NCBI RefSeq assembly: GCF_003058195.1
Contig: NZ_QBUH01000005.1
Coordinates: forward strand, 186,001 to 250,000
Reading direction: 5' to 3'
DNA from: Elizabethkingia sp. YR214
GTDB taxonomy: Bacteria; Bacteroidota; Bacteroidia; Flavobacteriales; Weeksellaceae
DNA: 64,000 nucleotides
The notes beneath the pieces were generated by a model, which ran no database searches, was not told the origin of the DNA, and worked only from the letters and a program-made list of their open reading frames with translations. This document shows positions 24,991 to 33,944 of this stretch, piece after piece. The position numbers were made by a program, and so were the translations under genes. Numbering within the stretch: position 1 is the stretch's first letter; every line of letters begins with the position of its first letter.

Positions 24991-27783
24991 ATGGCACACC
25001 AGGACAATATAGATATTAAAAAAGAGATTTTTGTTAAAAACGCCCATCTCAATAATCTAAAACATATTGATGTTTCCATCCCGAAAAATAAGCTTACCGT
25101 TATCACGGGAGTTTCCGGTAGTGGTAAATCTTCCTTAGCCTTCGACACAATCTATGCTGAAGGCCAAAGACGTTATGTAGAGAGCTTAAGTTCCTATGCC
25201 CGACAGTTTCTCGGGAAGCTGGAAAAACCAAAGATAGATGATATTAAAGGACTTGCTCCTTCAATTGCTATCCAGCAAAAAGTAATCTCCTCTAACCCTC
25301 GTTCCACAGTGGGAACAACCACAGAGATATATGATTATCTTAAATTATTATTCGCCCGTGTTGGACGCACCTATTCTCCTATATCCGGAGAAGAAGTAAG
25401 AAAAGACAGCGTTACCGATGTCATTGACTTTATTAAAGCTCAGAAAAATGCACCTACACTTATTTTACGAGCGCCATGGCATTATGAATCCGAAAATTTT
25501 GCAGAACAGCTTAAGACTTTAAAACTACAAGGTTTTACAAGACTTGAAATTGGTGGAAATGTTGCCAGCATTGAAGACCTGGAAAGCTTTGGATTTGTAC
25601 CCGAAGCAGGAACCGAAATCTTTCTGGTTATCGACCGCTTTAAATATGAAGATGACGAAACCTTCCTGCAACGTTTAGCAGACTCTATACAAATGGCATT
25701 TTATGAAGGCAAAGGCTATTGTTCTATCAAAAATGCTGATAACGAGAAAATCAGAGAGTTTTCGAATAAATTCGAACTGGACGACATTGTTTTTAATGAA
25801 CCAAATATTCATTTTTTCAGCTTTAACAATCCTTATGGTGCATGTCCTACCTGCGAAGGTTATGGGAAAATAATAGGCATCGATGAAGACCTTGTGGTTC
25901 CTAATAAAAACCTTTCGGTTTATGAGGATGCTGTTGCACCTTGGCGCGGTGAAACCATGAAAGAATGGAAAGCTGCTTTTATAAAAAAGGTAGCCAAGGA
26001 TTTCCCAATACACAAACCTTATTTTCAACTTACCAAAGAACAGCGTCAGTTTTTATGGCGCGGTGATAAATCAGCAAACTTCCCTGGTGTAGATAATTTC
26101 TTTAAAATGCTTGAAGAAAATCTTTACAAAATCCAGTACCGTGTAATGCTTTCCCGCTACAGAGGCAAAACAACATGTCCGACATGTGAAGGGTTGCGTC
26201 TAAGAGAAGAAAGCTCCTGGGTGAAAATCGATGGTCATAATATCCAGTCTATGGTTGAATTACCATTAGATGAATTATTACCACGTATTCAAAGTCTGAA
26301 TCTAAACGAGCACGATGCTGCTATTGCCAAAAGATTGGTATACGAAATTGTTTCGCGTTTAGAATTTTTAGTAAAAGTAGGTTTAGGCTATCTTACCCTT
26401 AACCGTAACTCAAATACCCTATCCGGAGGAGAGAGTCAGCGTATTAATCTGGCAACCTCTTTAGGAAGTAGTTTAGTCGGGTCTATTTATATTCTGGACG
26501 AGCCTAGTATCGGACTTCATTCCCGCGATACAGAAAACCTTATAGAAGTCTTAAAAAATCTTCGTGACTTAGGAAATACCGTTATTGTGGTAGAACACGA
26601 TGAAGATGTGATGCGTGCTGCAGATCATATTATAGATATAGGTCCGGAAGCTGGTTATCTGGGTGGTGAAGTTGTATTTAGTGGTGACTTTGAGGAAATA
26701 AAAAAAGCAAATACACTAACTTCTGATTATCTAAACGGTGTTGAAGAAATTGCGGTACCCAAACACAGAAGAAAGCCGAAGGAATTTATCCATATAAAAG
26801 GAGCCAGAGAAAACAATCTTAAAAATGTTGATGTAGATATCCCATTAGAAAGCTTAGTTGTAGTAACAGGTGTTTCGGGAAGTGGAAAATCTACATTAAT
26901 GAAAGATGTTCTGGCACAAGCGGTTCAGATAGAACTGGAATTAGGAGGTAAAAAAGCGGATTTTGACTCGATAGCATTCCCGAAAAAGCTGATTCAGAAT
27001 ATCGAAATGATTGATCAGAATCCAATCGGAAAATCATCCCGTTCCAACCCTGTGACTTATCTGAAAGCTTACGATGATATACGTGATCTTTTCGCTAAAC
27101 AGAAAATGTCCAAGCACATGGGACTGAAAGCGAAACATTTCTCTTTCAATGTAGATGGCGGCCGTTGTGACGAATGTAAAGGTGAAGGTGTAATTACTGT
27201 TTCCATGCAGTTTATGGCAGATATTGAATTACAATGTGAAACCTGCCATGGCTCTCGTTTTAAAGATGAAATTCTGGATGTAAAATTCGATGAAAAGAAT
27301 ATCTCGGACATCCTTAATCTTACGGTAAACGAAGCTTTAGATTTCTTCAAAGACAATCATCAGGATAAGATTGTTCAGAAACTAAAACCACTTCAAGATG
27401 TAGGGTTAGGCTACCTTCAATTAGGACAATCCTCTTCTACTCTTTCCGGAGGTGAGGCACAAAGGGTAAAATTGGCCTCTTTCCTTGTGAAAGGTACAAG
27501 TCACGACAAGACTTTATTTATATTCGACGAGCCTTCTACAGGTCTCCATTTCCATGATATCAACAAGTTAATGATTTCGTTACAGGCGCTGGTTAATCTT
27601 GGCCATTCTGTTATTGTGATTGAGCATCAGCCAGATATTATTAAATGTGCAGACTACATTATCGATATAGGTCCGGAAGCGGGTAAGTATGGTGGTGAAA
27701 TTGTATTCGCCGGAACTCCTGAAGAACTGATAAAAAACAAAACCTCACATACCGCAAGGTTTATAGAAGAGAAATTAAAATAA
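24991..27783 (+). CDS. uvrA: Excinuclease ABC subunit A
   Basis: The 930-residue DNA damage recognition ATPase has two ABC modules: P-loops [12 protein letters not shown] (about residue 38) and [12 protein letters not shown] (about 627), signatures LSGGESQR (about 478) and LSGGEAQR (about 819). Zinc-binding Cys pairs are seen at [30 protein letters not shown] and LQCETCHGS. The first Cys pair of the classical N-terminal zinc finger is absent (the region reads [13 protein letters not shown]); I believe this is shared by a Bacteroidota UvrA clade that often coexists with a second UvrA. It acts with UvrB and UvrC in nucleotide excision repair. Confidence 0.95.
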   Translation: MAHQDNIDIKKEIFVKNAHLNNLKHIDVSIPKNKLTVITGVSGSGKSSLAFDTIYAEGQRRYVESLSSYARQFLGKLEKPKIDDIKGLAPSIAIQQKVISSNPRSTVGTTTEIYDYLKLLFARVGRTYSPISGEEVRKDSVTDVIDFIKAQKNAPTLILRAPWHYESENFAEQLKTLKLQGFTRLEIGGNVASIEDLESFGFVPEAGTEIFLVIDRFKYEDDETFLQRLADSIQMAFYEGKGYCSIKNADNEKIREFSNKFELDDIVFNEPNIHFFSFNNPYGACPTCEGYGKIIGIDEDLVVPNKNLSVYEDAVAPWRGETMKEWKAAFIKKVAKDFPIHKPYFQLTKEQRQFLWRGDKSANFPGVDNFFKMLEENLYKIQYRVMLSRYRGKTTCPTCEGLRLREESSWVKIDGHNIQSMVELPLDELLPRIQSLNLNEHDAAIAKRLVYEIVSRLEFLVKVGLGYLTLNRNSNTLSGGESQRINLATSLGSSLVGSIYILDEPSIGLHSRDTENLIEVLKNLRDLGNTVIVVEHDEDVMRAADHIIDIGPEAGYLGGEVVFSGDFEEIKKANTLTSDYLNGVEEIAVPKHRRKPKEFIHIKGARENNLKNVDVDIPLESLVVVTGVSGSGKSTLMKDVLAQAVQIELELGGKKADFDSIAFPKKLIQNIEMIDQNPIGKSSRSNPVTYLKAYDDIRDLFAKQKMSKHMGLKAKHFSFNVDGGRCDECKGEGVITVSMQFMADIELQCETCHGSRFKDEILDVKFDEKNISDILNLTVNEALDFFKDNHQDKIVQKLKPLQDVGLGYLQLGQSSSTLSGGEAQRVKLASFLVKGTSHDKTLFIFDEPSTGLHFHDINKLMISLQALVNLGHSVIVIEHQPDIIKCADYIIDIGPEAGKYGGEIVFAGTPEELIKNKTSHTARFIEEKLK

Positions 27784-27784
27784 A

Positions 27785-27812
27785 AAAAGCCTGCTTCTGC
27801 AGGCTTTTCTAT
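27785..27812 (+). terminator. Bidirectional terminator after uvrA
   Basis: A perfect 10-bp stem (27785-27794 with 27799-27808), loop TTCT, between convergent genes. Confidence 0.9.
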
Positions 27813-27829
27813 TTGTTGTAATATGTTTT

Positions 27830-28420
27830 CTATTTAAAGAATACAGATAAACCAACTCCTACTCCAAAGGAATTTACATTTGTTGTAACGCCACTGTTCT
27901 TACTTGAAAACTGAGAATAAGATAATCCTAAATCAGCTGCAATACTTGGAGTAAAGAAATATACAAAACCTCCTTTTACTTTCCATGCAAAGCCATCAAA
28001 TGTAGTTTCATTTGTTCTTCCTCTGTATTCTTCTTTTTCAGTTATAGAAGAATAACCTATACCCGCTCCTAGATAAGGCTTAATTACAGTATTATCTGTA
28101 AAGTAATAGGTAGCAGTAGGTAAGATAGCAAATGTATTATTTGTACTCTTAGCATCATCATATTTTGTAGTCGTACTTGTAAAGCCTAAATCTAAACCCA
28201 CAGATAGCTTATCAATTACAAAATAACCAGCAGAAGGTGTAATTGTAAATGAATTAACCTTCGGGCCATCCATAGAAACGTTATTGCTTTTAAATTTAGT
28301 TGTTACATTGTTGAATCCTAAAGTAGTAGATCCCCCTACAACCCAACTTCCTTTTTCTGTTTGTGCACTTGCAGCAAATCCTAATAGTGCAAATGCACCA
28401 ATCAATAAATTTTTCTTCAT
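27830..28420 (-). CDS. Outer membrane beta-barrel protein (OmpA/OmpX-like porin family)
   Basis: The 196-residue protein starts with the signal peptide MKKNLLIGAFALLGFAASAQ and continues as an eight-stranded barrel with typical turns (FTITPSAGYFVIDKLSVGLDLGF, KPYLGAGIGYSS, GFVYFFTPSIAADLGLSYSQF) and a C-terminal Phe-Lys end (GVGVGLSVFFK). The signal peptide is almost identical to those of the two paralogues at 30255 and 30897, although the barrels differ, which points to signal region homogenisation or recent duplication. Function is unknown. Confidence 0.85.
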   Translation of the reverse strand: MKKNLLIGAFALLGFAASAQTEKGSWVVGGSTTLGFNNVTTKFKSNNVSMDGPKVNSFTITPSAGYFVIDKLSVGLDLGFTSTTTKYDDAKSTNNTFAILPTATYYFTDNTVIKPYLGAGIGYSSITEKEEYRGRTNETTFDGFAWKVKGGFVYFFTPSIAADLGLSYSQFSSKNSGVTTNVNSFGVGVGLSVFFK

Positions 28421-28440
28421 AACTGTTTAAATTATTATTT

Positions 28441-28464
28441 CACCGCGCGAAGATATAAAATATA
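28441..28464 (-). promoter_or_regulatory. Conserved promoter segment of the OMP gene at 27830
   Basis: The segment CACCGCGCGAAGATATAAAA (first 20 nt on the plus strand) is almost identical to the one upstream of the OMP gene at 30255 (30768-30787). On the minus strand it contains TATCTTCG, a one-base variant of TAnnTTTG. Confidence 0.5.
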
Positions 28465-28520
28465 ATTAATCCTTTTGTGATATTTTATAATTTAGAATCC
28501 TTCTTTGTTAAAATAAAAAT

Positions 28521-28540
28521 CCTCCGCTTTTCAGCGGAGG
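28521..28540 (-). terminator. GAAA-loop terminator after the large lipoprotein gene
   Basis: An 8-bp stem (28521-28528 with 28533-28540). On the minus strand the loop is GAAA and T-rich sequence follows. Confidence 0.85.
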
Positions 28541-28552
28541 GTAAATTTAAAA

Positions 28553-30121
28553 TTATTGTACTCTTCTAGGCTCTACAGTAATTGTATAATAATCTGATCT
28601 ATAATCTTCCCGAACTCTTGATGGTAAATCTGTTATAATTTTTTCACCAAAAGCAATAATAACATCTCCAAGCTGATTACTAGATTTTGTTATTTTATGT
28701 GTTACTGTTGAAGACTGATTTCTTTCTAAACTAGCACCAAATTTAATTCCAATTTTCTTTATTAACCCATCCGTATCAATACCAAAGTTAGTAGCATATT
28801 TAACATCTCTTGTATCTGAAGTTGTTATTTCTTCGGTAAAATCTACCTCCTCAATACTAATTTTAATTGATGAAGCATATTGATTGAGATCCCAACTAAA
28901 CAAAGGGATATTTAAAGGTATTGTTCTTGGTTCAATTTTTTTTAATGAAAAAAATTTCATTTCTACCCCTAATTTCTTTACATATTTAGCTAATTCATAT
29001 TCTGTATTAAAAAGTTCATCAGGTGTAGCGCTAAAATATTTTACAATAGAGCTTCCAATACCATTACTTGCATTAACTAATACATTCACTCTAAACTCAA
29101 ATTGACCTCCCGACCATGGAGATCTTGGCATATCAGTAGTAAAGCCTTTTCCTTCTACATAATTAGGATTATTAGTAGGATCCCCTGTTGCCCCAGATAT
29201 AATTGAGACATCACTACCTTTATTCATTCTAAACGAAGTTAAATACTCTTTAAAATCATATTTAAATTGGCCTCTTTGCTGACCAGGCGTAATGTCATAA
29301 TAAATATAATCTCTCTGCCATCCATCATTATTTTTATAAATTTCGTAAGCTTGTTGTATCTTAGAATCAAAGGACTCTATCGAATTTATGATTGCCCCAG
29401 ATTGTATTTTTGAAGCAGATTTCAGAATTTTATTTGATTTATTCCCATTAAAAGCATCATCTAAAAATTCAAAATTATAAGAGCTTCCCTTCAATACATT
29501 ATCTTGTATTACTGCTGGTGAATTAGAAGCTACAGTATTATTTCGTATTGAATTACTAGTACTAATTTTAACTCTCTCATTCTCTTTTACTACTACAACC
29601 GGGAATGATGGCGTGTATTTAGCTTCTAAAAAAAATTCCTCCCCTTTTTCATTTACTATTGGGGTATCATTAGTTGTATCCAAAGTATAGGCGACTTGTG
29701 GAATCTCAGTTCTAGAATTCCATTTTTCTGCCGAAAAACTATCCATTGGCAATTCGGGAACAAAAATAGTAAGTGTGGGATACAGCCTTTCTAAAGCTTC
29801 TAGATTTTCTTTTTTATCATATTGCTCTGCGATAATATCCTTAAATATTTTTCCTCCAACCATTCGATCCTTAACTATTTGATAGAGTATATCATAGTCA
29901 TTATCAAATTTTTTAAGTGCTTCTTTTTTAATAAAGTCTCTTAAATCAGCATTAGAAGCTAATGCTTTAGCCAATGCTATCGAGAATTCCTGTTTATAAA
30001 CTGATTTTACATCAAGTAAATTTTGCTGAGCCTGTAATTGAGCATCTCGGTTAGACAAAGACTCCTCACGGCAAGCTATAATGCTGGAAAGCAAAATAGC
30101 AGATAATAGAATTTTTTTCAT
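28553..30121 (-). CDS. Large lipoprotein of unknown function
   Basis: The 522-residue protein has a lipoprotein signal (MKKILLSAILLSSIIAC, Cys17). Residues 25-115 look helical (QAQQNLLDVKSVYKQEFSIALAKALASNADLRDFIKKEA is the start), while the C-terminal part is beta-rich and contains FTEEITTSDTRDVKYATNFG and SSTVTHKITKSSNQLGDVIIAFG, a pattern I have seen in Bacteroidota surface lipoproteins but cannot assign to a named domain. It is more AT-rich and Asn-rich than neighbours and sits between OMP genes, each unit having its own look-alike terminator. Confidence 0.75.
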   Translation of the reverse strand: MKKILLSAILLSSIIACREESLSNRDAQLQAQQNLLDVKSVYKQEFSIALAKALASNADLRDFIKKEALKKFDNDYDILYQIVKDRMVGGKIFKDIIAEQYDKKENLEALERLYPTLTIFVPELPMDSFSAEKWNSRTEIPQVAYTLDTTNDTPIVNEKGEEFFLEAKYTPSFPVVVVKENERVKISTSNSIRNNTVASNSPAVIQDNVLKGSSYNFEFLDDAFNGNKSNKILKSASKIQSGAIINSIESFDSKIQQAYEIYKNNDGWQRDYIYYDITPGQQRGQFKYDFKEYLTSFRMNKGSDVSIISGATGDPTNNPNYVEGKGFTTDMPRSPWSGGQFEFRVNVLVNASNGIGSSIVKYFSATPDELFNTEYELAKYVKKLGVEMKFFSLKKIEPRTIPLNIPLFSWDLNQYASSIKISIEEVDFTEEITTSDTRDVKYATNFGIDTDGLIKKIGIKFGASLERNQSSTVTHKITKSSNQLGDVIIAFGEKIITDLPSRVREDYRSDYYTITVEPRRVQ

Positions 30122-30210
30122 ATTTTAATATAATTTGATTAATTCAAATATATTAAAACACATTAAAATAATTAACAATATTAATATATGATATTTATCA
30201 TATAGAAAAT

Positions 30211-30230
30211 CCTCCGCTTTTCAACGGAGG
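30211..30230 (-). terminator. GAAA-loop terminator after the OMP gene at 30255
   Basis: An 8-bp stem with one G-U pair (30211-30218 with 30223-30230). It differs from the terminator at 28521 by one base. Confidence 0.8.
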
Positions 30231-30254
30231 ACTAAATCTATATTAAAATATAAT

Positions 30255-30746
30255 TTACTTCAGCTTAAAGTTAAATCCTAAATTTACGGATCCAATATTT
30301 CCGTTATCAGAAACTCCTTTATAACCTAAATAAAGCTCCCAATTTGGTTGTTGATAACCCACTTTTGGTTGGTAATAAAATCCTCCTCCTGATGAATTTT
30401 TACCTGTCGCAAAGCCATATCCTAGATCTGCACCAATAAAAAATTTAGGGTCAATAGAATATTGTGCAGATGCAGCCAATGGAATGTATCCAAAATCAGA
30501 AAACCCCGCATCTTTCCAATCGGATTTTAAGAAAAAGTGCTGATAACCTGTTGCAATACCTAAATCAAAATTTTCTGCTAATCTCCATTGGTATGCTGCA
30601 TCTAATCCTAAAGTAAAACTTGATACATCAGAAGCATCACCTACAGGGATACCTACGTTAGCTCCAATTTTGAATTGTCCAGTAGTTTGTGCGCTTGCAG
30701 CAAAACCTAAAAGTGCAAATGCACCCAGCAATAATGTTTTTTTCAT
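30255..30746 (-). CDS. Outer membrane beta-barrel protein, tandem paralogue A
   Basis: The 163-residue protein has the signal peptide MKKTLLLGAFALLGFAASAQ and a small barrel with motifs GQFKIGANVGIPVGD, FTLGLDAAYQWRLAENFDLGIATGYQH, AASAQYSIDPKFFIGADLGYGFATG and YYQPKVGYQQPNWELYLGYKG. It is clearly duplicated from the gene at 30897 (most of the barrel motifs are the same). Function is unknown; probably an eight-stranded outer membrane barrel. Confidence 0.85.
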   Translation of the reverse strand: MKKTLLLGAFALLGFAASAQTTGQFKIGANVGIPVGDASDVSSFTLGLDAAYQWRLAENFDLGIATGYQHFFLKSDWKDAGFSDFGYIPLAASAQYSIDPKFFIGADLGYGFATGKNSSGGGFYYQPKVGYQQPNWELYLGYKGVSDNGNIGSVNLGFNFKLK

Positions 30747-30767
30747 AATAGTTTAAAATTTTATTTC

Positions 30768-30790
30768 ACCGCGTGAAGATATAAAAATAT
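30768..30790 (-). promoter_or_regulatory. Conserved promoter segment of OMP paralogue A
   Basis: CACCGCGTGAAGATATAAAA on the plus strand repeats the segment at 28441 with one change. On the minus strand it holds the TATCTTC variant of the -7 box. The third OMP gene (30897) lacks it. Confidence 0.5.
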
Positions 30791-30849
30791 TTAATAAGTT
30801 AAATTATCTTAATATTTCATTATCACTGTATGCTATAATAGAAAACAAA

Positions 30850-30873
30850 AACCTTCGTTTTTCAACGAAGGTT
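30850..30873 (-). terminator. GAAA-loop terminator after the OMP gene at 30897
   Basis: A perfect 10-bp stem (30850-30859 with 30864-30873); loop GAAA on the minus strand, with T-rich sequence after it. Confidence 0.85.
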
Positions 30874-30896
30874 TTATTTATAGTAAGTTGTTTGAC

Positions 30897-31391
30897 CTAT
30901 CTAAATTTAAAGTTAAATCCGAGATTTACAGACCCTACATTTCCACCATCCACTGAGATCCCTTTATATCCTAAATAAAGTTCCCAGTCTGGTTGCTGAT
31001 AACCCACTTTTGGCTGATAATAAAAACCTCCTTTAGTCATATCAGAATTAGTAGAAATCCCATACCCTAAATCAGCACCGATAAAAAACTTCGGATCGAT
31101 AGAATATTGCGCAGATGCTGCAATTGGAATAAATCCATAATCTTTACCACCAATATCTTTAAACTTTGACTTTGTGAAGTAATGGTGATAACCAGTCGCA
31201 ATACCTAAGTCAAAATTTTCTGCTAATCTCCACTGATAAGCCGCATCTAATCCCATAGTAAAACTAGTAGTATTAGAAATATCACCAACAGGGATACCAA
31301 TATTAGCTCCAATTTTCAATTGTCCGGTAGTTTGTGCACTTGCAGCAAACCCTAATAGTGCAAAAGCACCTAACAATAATGATTTTTTCAT
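30897..31391 (-). CDS. Outer membrane beta-barrel protein, tandem paralogue B
   Basis: The 164-residue protein begins at the ATG at 31391 (MKKSLLLGAFALLGFAASAQ); an in-frame ATG ten codons upstream (31421) would place a polar segment before the signal peptide and is unlikely. The barrel has the same motifs as paralogue A, differing mostly in the loops around residues 65-75 and 110-120, as expected for surface-exposed parts. It lies 62 nt after phoH and may be read from the phoH promoter, since no conserved promoter block precedes it. Confidence 0.85.
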   Translation of the reverse strand: MKKSLLLGAFALLGFAASAQTTGQLKIGANIGIPVGDISNTTSFTMGLDAAYQWRLAENFDLGIATGYHHYFTKSKFKDIGGKDYGFIPIAASAQYSIDPKFFIGADLGYGISTNSDMTKGGFYYQPKVGYQQPDWELYLGYKGISVDGGNVGSVNLGFNFKFR

Positions 31392-31453
31392 AATATTAAT
31401 TTTATAACTGTGGGTTATCAATTACAAATACTATGCTAAAATATGTTAAAATT

Positions 31454-32413
31454 TTATTTTTCCTGCATTCTACCCTCTTCGCTGCTATAAGCCTGAATAA
31501 TTTTTCTCACCACCGGGTGTCTTACCACATCTTCGTCAGTAAGATGTATAAAGCCTATTTCTTCAATATTTTTAAGGATAAACATCGCTTCTTTTAATCC
31601 GGATTGTTGATTTTTTGGTAAATCTATCTGGCTAGGGTCTCCTGTAATAATAAATTTGGCATTCATCCCCATACGGGTAAGGAACATCTTCATCTGAGAA
31701 TGCGTTGTATTCTGTGCTTCATCCAGAATTACAAAAGCATCATCCAGCGTTCGTCCACGCATAAAAGCCAAAGGAGCAATTTCTATTACCTTTTTCTCGA
31801 TATAACCTTCCAGCTTTTCAAAAGGGATCATATCCCTCAAAGCATCATATAAAGGCTGCATATATGGATCAAGCTTCTCTTTCATATCTCCCGGAAGGAA
31901 ACCCAGACTCTCACCTGCTTCTACGGCCGGACGGGTTAATATAATCCGTTTAACCTGCTTATCTCTAAGAGCTCTTACCGCTAAAGCTACACTTGTATAG
32001 GTCTTACCTGTTCCTGCAGGTCCTATAGCAAAGACCATATCCTTTTTCTCGGAAACTTTAACCAACTTTTTAAGGTTAGTTGTCTTAGCCTTAATAATCT
32101 TTCCGCCAACACCTTTTAATAAGATATCGCTGTCAAAAACGAGTTGTTTTTCGTTTTCATCTCTTATTTTCAGGATGCTTTCTACATCTTTTAGCTCTAT
32201 GCTGTTATTATTTGATATAAAAGAAACAATATCGTCCAGCTTTTCCTGCAGGACTTTTAGCGCTTCACTATTTCCCATAGCAAAGATAAAATTGTCTCTT
32301 CCGGTAACTTTTAATGTTGGAAATGAGGACTTAATCAGATTGAAATACTGATTCTGTACCCCATAAAACTGCTTGGTATCTATATCCTTCAGTTCATAAT
32401 TTAATTCATACAT
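31454..32413 (-). CDS. phoH: PhoH-family ATPase
   Basis: The protein is about 319 residues from the ATG at 32413 (MYELNYELKDI), which fits family N-termini better than the upstream ATG at 32446. It has a KH-like N-terminal part and a PhoH P-loop ATPase domain with FAIGPAGTGKTYTSVALA, RPAVEAGESLGFLPGDMKEKLDPYMQPLYDAL, a Walker B FVILDEAQN and ITGDPSQIDLP. Relatives are RNA-related ATPases often found near ybeY. It diverges from the SAM hydroxide adenosyltransferase gene. Confidence 0.92.
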   Translation of the reverse strand: MYELNYELKDIDTKQFYGVQNQYFNLIKSSFPTLKVTGRDNFIFAMGNSEALKVLQEKLDDIVSFISNNNSIELKDVESILKIRDENEKQLVFDSDILLKGVGGKIIKAKTTNLKKLVKVSEKKDMVFAIGPAGTGKTYTSVALAVRALRDKQVKRIILTRPAVEAGESLGFLPGDMKEKLDPYMQPLYDALRDMIPFEKLEGYIEKKVIEIAPLAFMRGRTLDDAFVILDEAQNTTHSQMKMFLTRMGMNAKFIITGDPSQIDLPKNQQSGLKEAMFILKNIEEIGFIHLTDEDVVRHPVVRKIIQAYSSEEGRMQEK

Positions 32414-32513
32414 CCAATACTTGTTTTTACGTGTGTAACTAAACAAATATAACGATTCCGAAAAAAATACAGATAAAAGAATTGTTAATTTATCAGGACT
32501 GCTCTGTATTTTC

Positions 32514-32521
32514 TATCTTTG
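32514..32521 (+). promoter_or_regulatory. -7 box directly before the start codon (near-leaderless transcript predicted)
   Basis: TATCTTTG matches TAnnTTTG and ends 6 nt before the ATG at 32528. Confidence 0.6.
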
Positions 32522-32527
32522 CAGTAT

Positions 32528-33355
32528 ATGCCGATTATTACACTAACTTCTGATTACGGAACACTCGATTACCGGGTTGCTGCTATTAAGGGTAGTATAT
32601 ACAATGAACTGGCGACTATAAACATAGTCGACATTACTCACCAGATACAGGCATATAACCTTCAGCAGACAGCTTATATCATCAGAAGTTCTTACAAATA
32701 TTATCCAAAAGGGACAATACACATCATTAGCGTGGATTCTTTTTATCATAAAGACCGGAAGAATATTATTGCTAAAGTAGATGATCATTATTTTATTTGT
32801 GCAGACAATGGACTTCTGAGTTTAATGTTTTTCGACATTAATCCGGACGACATCTATGAAATAACACTTGGGAGCCGTTTTGATGATCAGGTGAGCTTTA
32901 CCTCAACAGATATTTTCGTTCCTGTTGCAGCACATTTGGCAAAAGGCGGAATACCTGAAGTTGTGGGTAAAAAGACAGGTGAAATAAAGGAAAACTCCTT
33001 CCCAAGAGCTATTCTAAATGAGACTGAAGGCATTATTGTAGGGGAAATCATGTATATCGACAATTTTGGAAATGCTATTTCCAACGTCAGCAGAAATTTC
33101 TTCAACAATACTTTGAAATCTTACGACAGTTTTGAATTAAAGTTCAGGAACTTTGTTATGTCAAAAGTAAACAACCATTACACTGATGTTGTAGAAGACT
33201 GGGAAAACGAGCCTCAGTACCATGGAAGTGTTTCTGCTATATTCAATGAAAGTGATCTTCTGGAAGTTGCTATTTATAAAGGCAGCAGCATAAACGGAGC
33301 CTCCAGTCTGCTTGGACTTAGTGTTGGTGAGCGTATCTTTATAGAGTTCAGCTAA
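32528..33355 (+). CDS. S-adenosyl-L-methionine hydroxide adenosyltransferase (DUF62, chlorinase/fluorinase fold)
   Basis: The 275-residue protein starts at ATG 32528 (MPIITLTSDYG); a TTG nine bases upstream overlaps the promoter box and is rejected. It shows the family N-terminal TLTSDYGTLDYRVAAIKG, the middle VDSFYHKDRKNII and ICADNGLLSL, and the C-terminal YIDNFGNAISNVSR. Members hydrolyse SAM to adenosine and methionine using an activated water. The halogenase-type residues cannot be judged without an alignment, so SAM hydrolase is the default. Confidence 0.88.
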   Translation: MPIITLTSDYGTLDYRVAAIKGSIYNELATINIVDITHQIQAYNLQQTAYIIRSSYKYYPKGTIHIISVDSFYHKDRKNIIAKVDDHYFICADNGLLSLMFFDINPDDIYEITLGSRFDDQVSFTSTDIFVPVAAHLAKGGIPEVVGKKTGEIKENSFPRAILNETEGIIVGEIMYIDNFGNAISNVSRNFFNNTLKSYDSFELKFRNFVMSKVNNHYTDVVEDWENEPQYHGSVSAIFNESDLLEVAIYKGSSINGASSLLGLSVGERIFIEFS

Positions 33356-33395
33356 GTGTTTGTATCATTTATAACCAATAATTTATTATTCTAAA

Positions 33396-33941
33396 ATGGC
33401 CTACCTCATTATCAAAGCATTACACATTATCTTCATGGTAAGTTATTTCGCAGGGCTTTTCTATACTGTACGATTATTTGTTTACTATAAAGATACCGAC
33501 GCATTCGACAATCCTAAAAGAGATATTCTTCGTGAGCAATATGCCTTTATGGCCAGCAGGTTATGGAATATTATTACCGTACCCGGAGGAGCACTCATGC
33601 TAATTTTTGGCATTACGATGATCTGTATGAATCCGGCATTATTTAAGATGCCATGGTTTCATTTAAAGCTTACAGCATTAGTAGGTCTGGCTATTTATCA
33701 TTATTGGTGCTGGAAGAAAGTTATTCAGTTGAAGAAGCTCAATAATGCAACATTACCTTCCAAAAATATTGCGCTAAGACAGGCTAACGAAATTGCTACA
33801 TTCATTCTCTTTTTTGTAGTATTTACTATTATTCTAAAATACGCATTACTAGAATACTGGTGGCAGCTGGCTTTAGGATTTGTAGGACTTGTTATTTTTA
33901 TTACTTTAGTGGTTAAGTTGGTTAACCGCAAAAGAAAGTAA
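33396..33941 (+). CDS. hemJ: HemJ-like protoporphyrinogen IX oxidase (CopD-like membrane protein)
   Basis: The 181-residue protein has four to five transmembrane helices and the HemJ signature: His10 in LIIKALHIIFMVSYFAGLFYTVRLFVY, MASRLWNIITVPGGALMLIFG and WFHLKLTALVGLAIYHYW. HemJ oxidises protoporphyrinogen IX in heme synthesis of bacteria lacking HemG or HemY. The methyltransferase gene starts 3 nt after its stop, so the two are co-transcribed. Confidence 0.88.
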   Translation: MAYLIIKALHIIFMVSYFAGLFYTVRLFVYYKDTDAFDNPKRDILREQYAFMASRLWNIITVPGGALMLIFGITMICMNPALFKMPWFHLKLTALVGLAIYHYWCWKKVIQLKKLNNATLPSKNIALRQANEIATFILFFVVFTIILKYALLEYWWQLALGFVGLVIFITLVVKLVNRKRK

Positions 33942-33944
33942 TAA

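Noticed and set aside
24991-27783. uvrA defective because one zinc Cys pair is missing
   Set aside because: All ATPase motifs and the other Cys pairs are intact, and the missing pair looks like a clade feature rather than damage.
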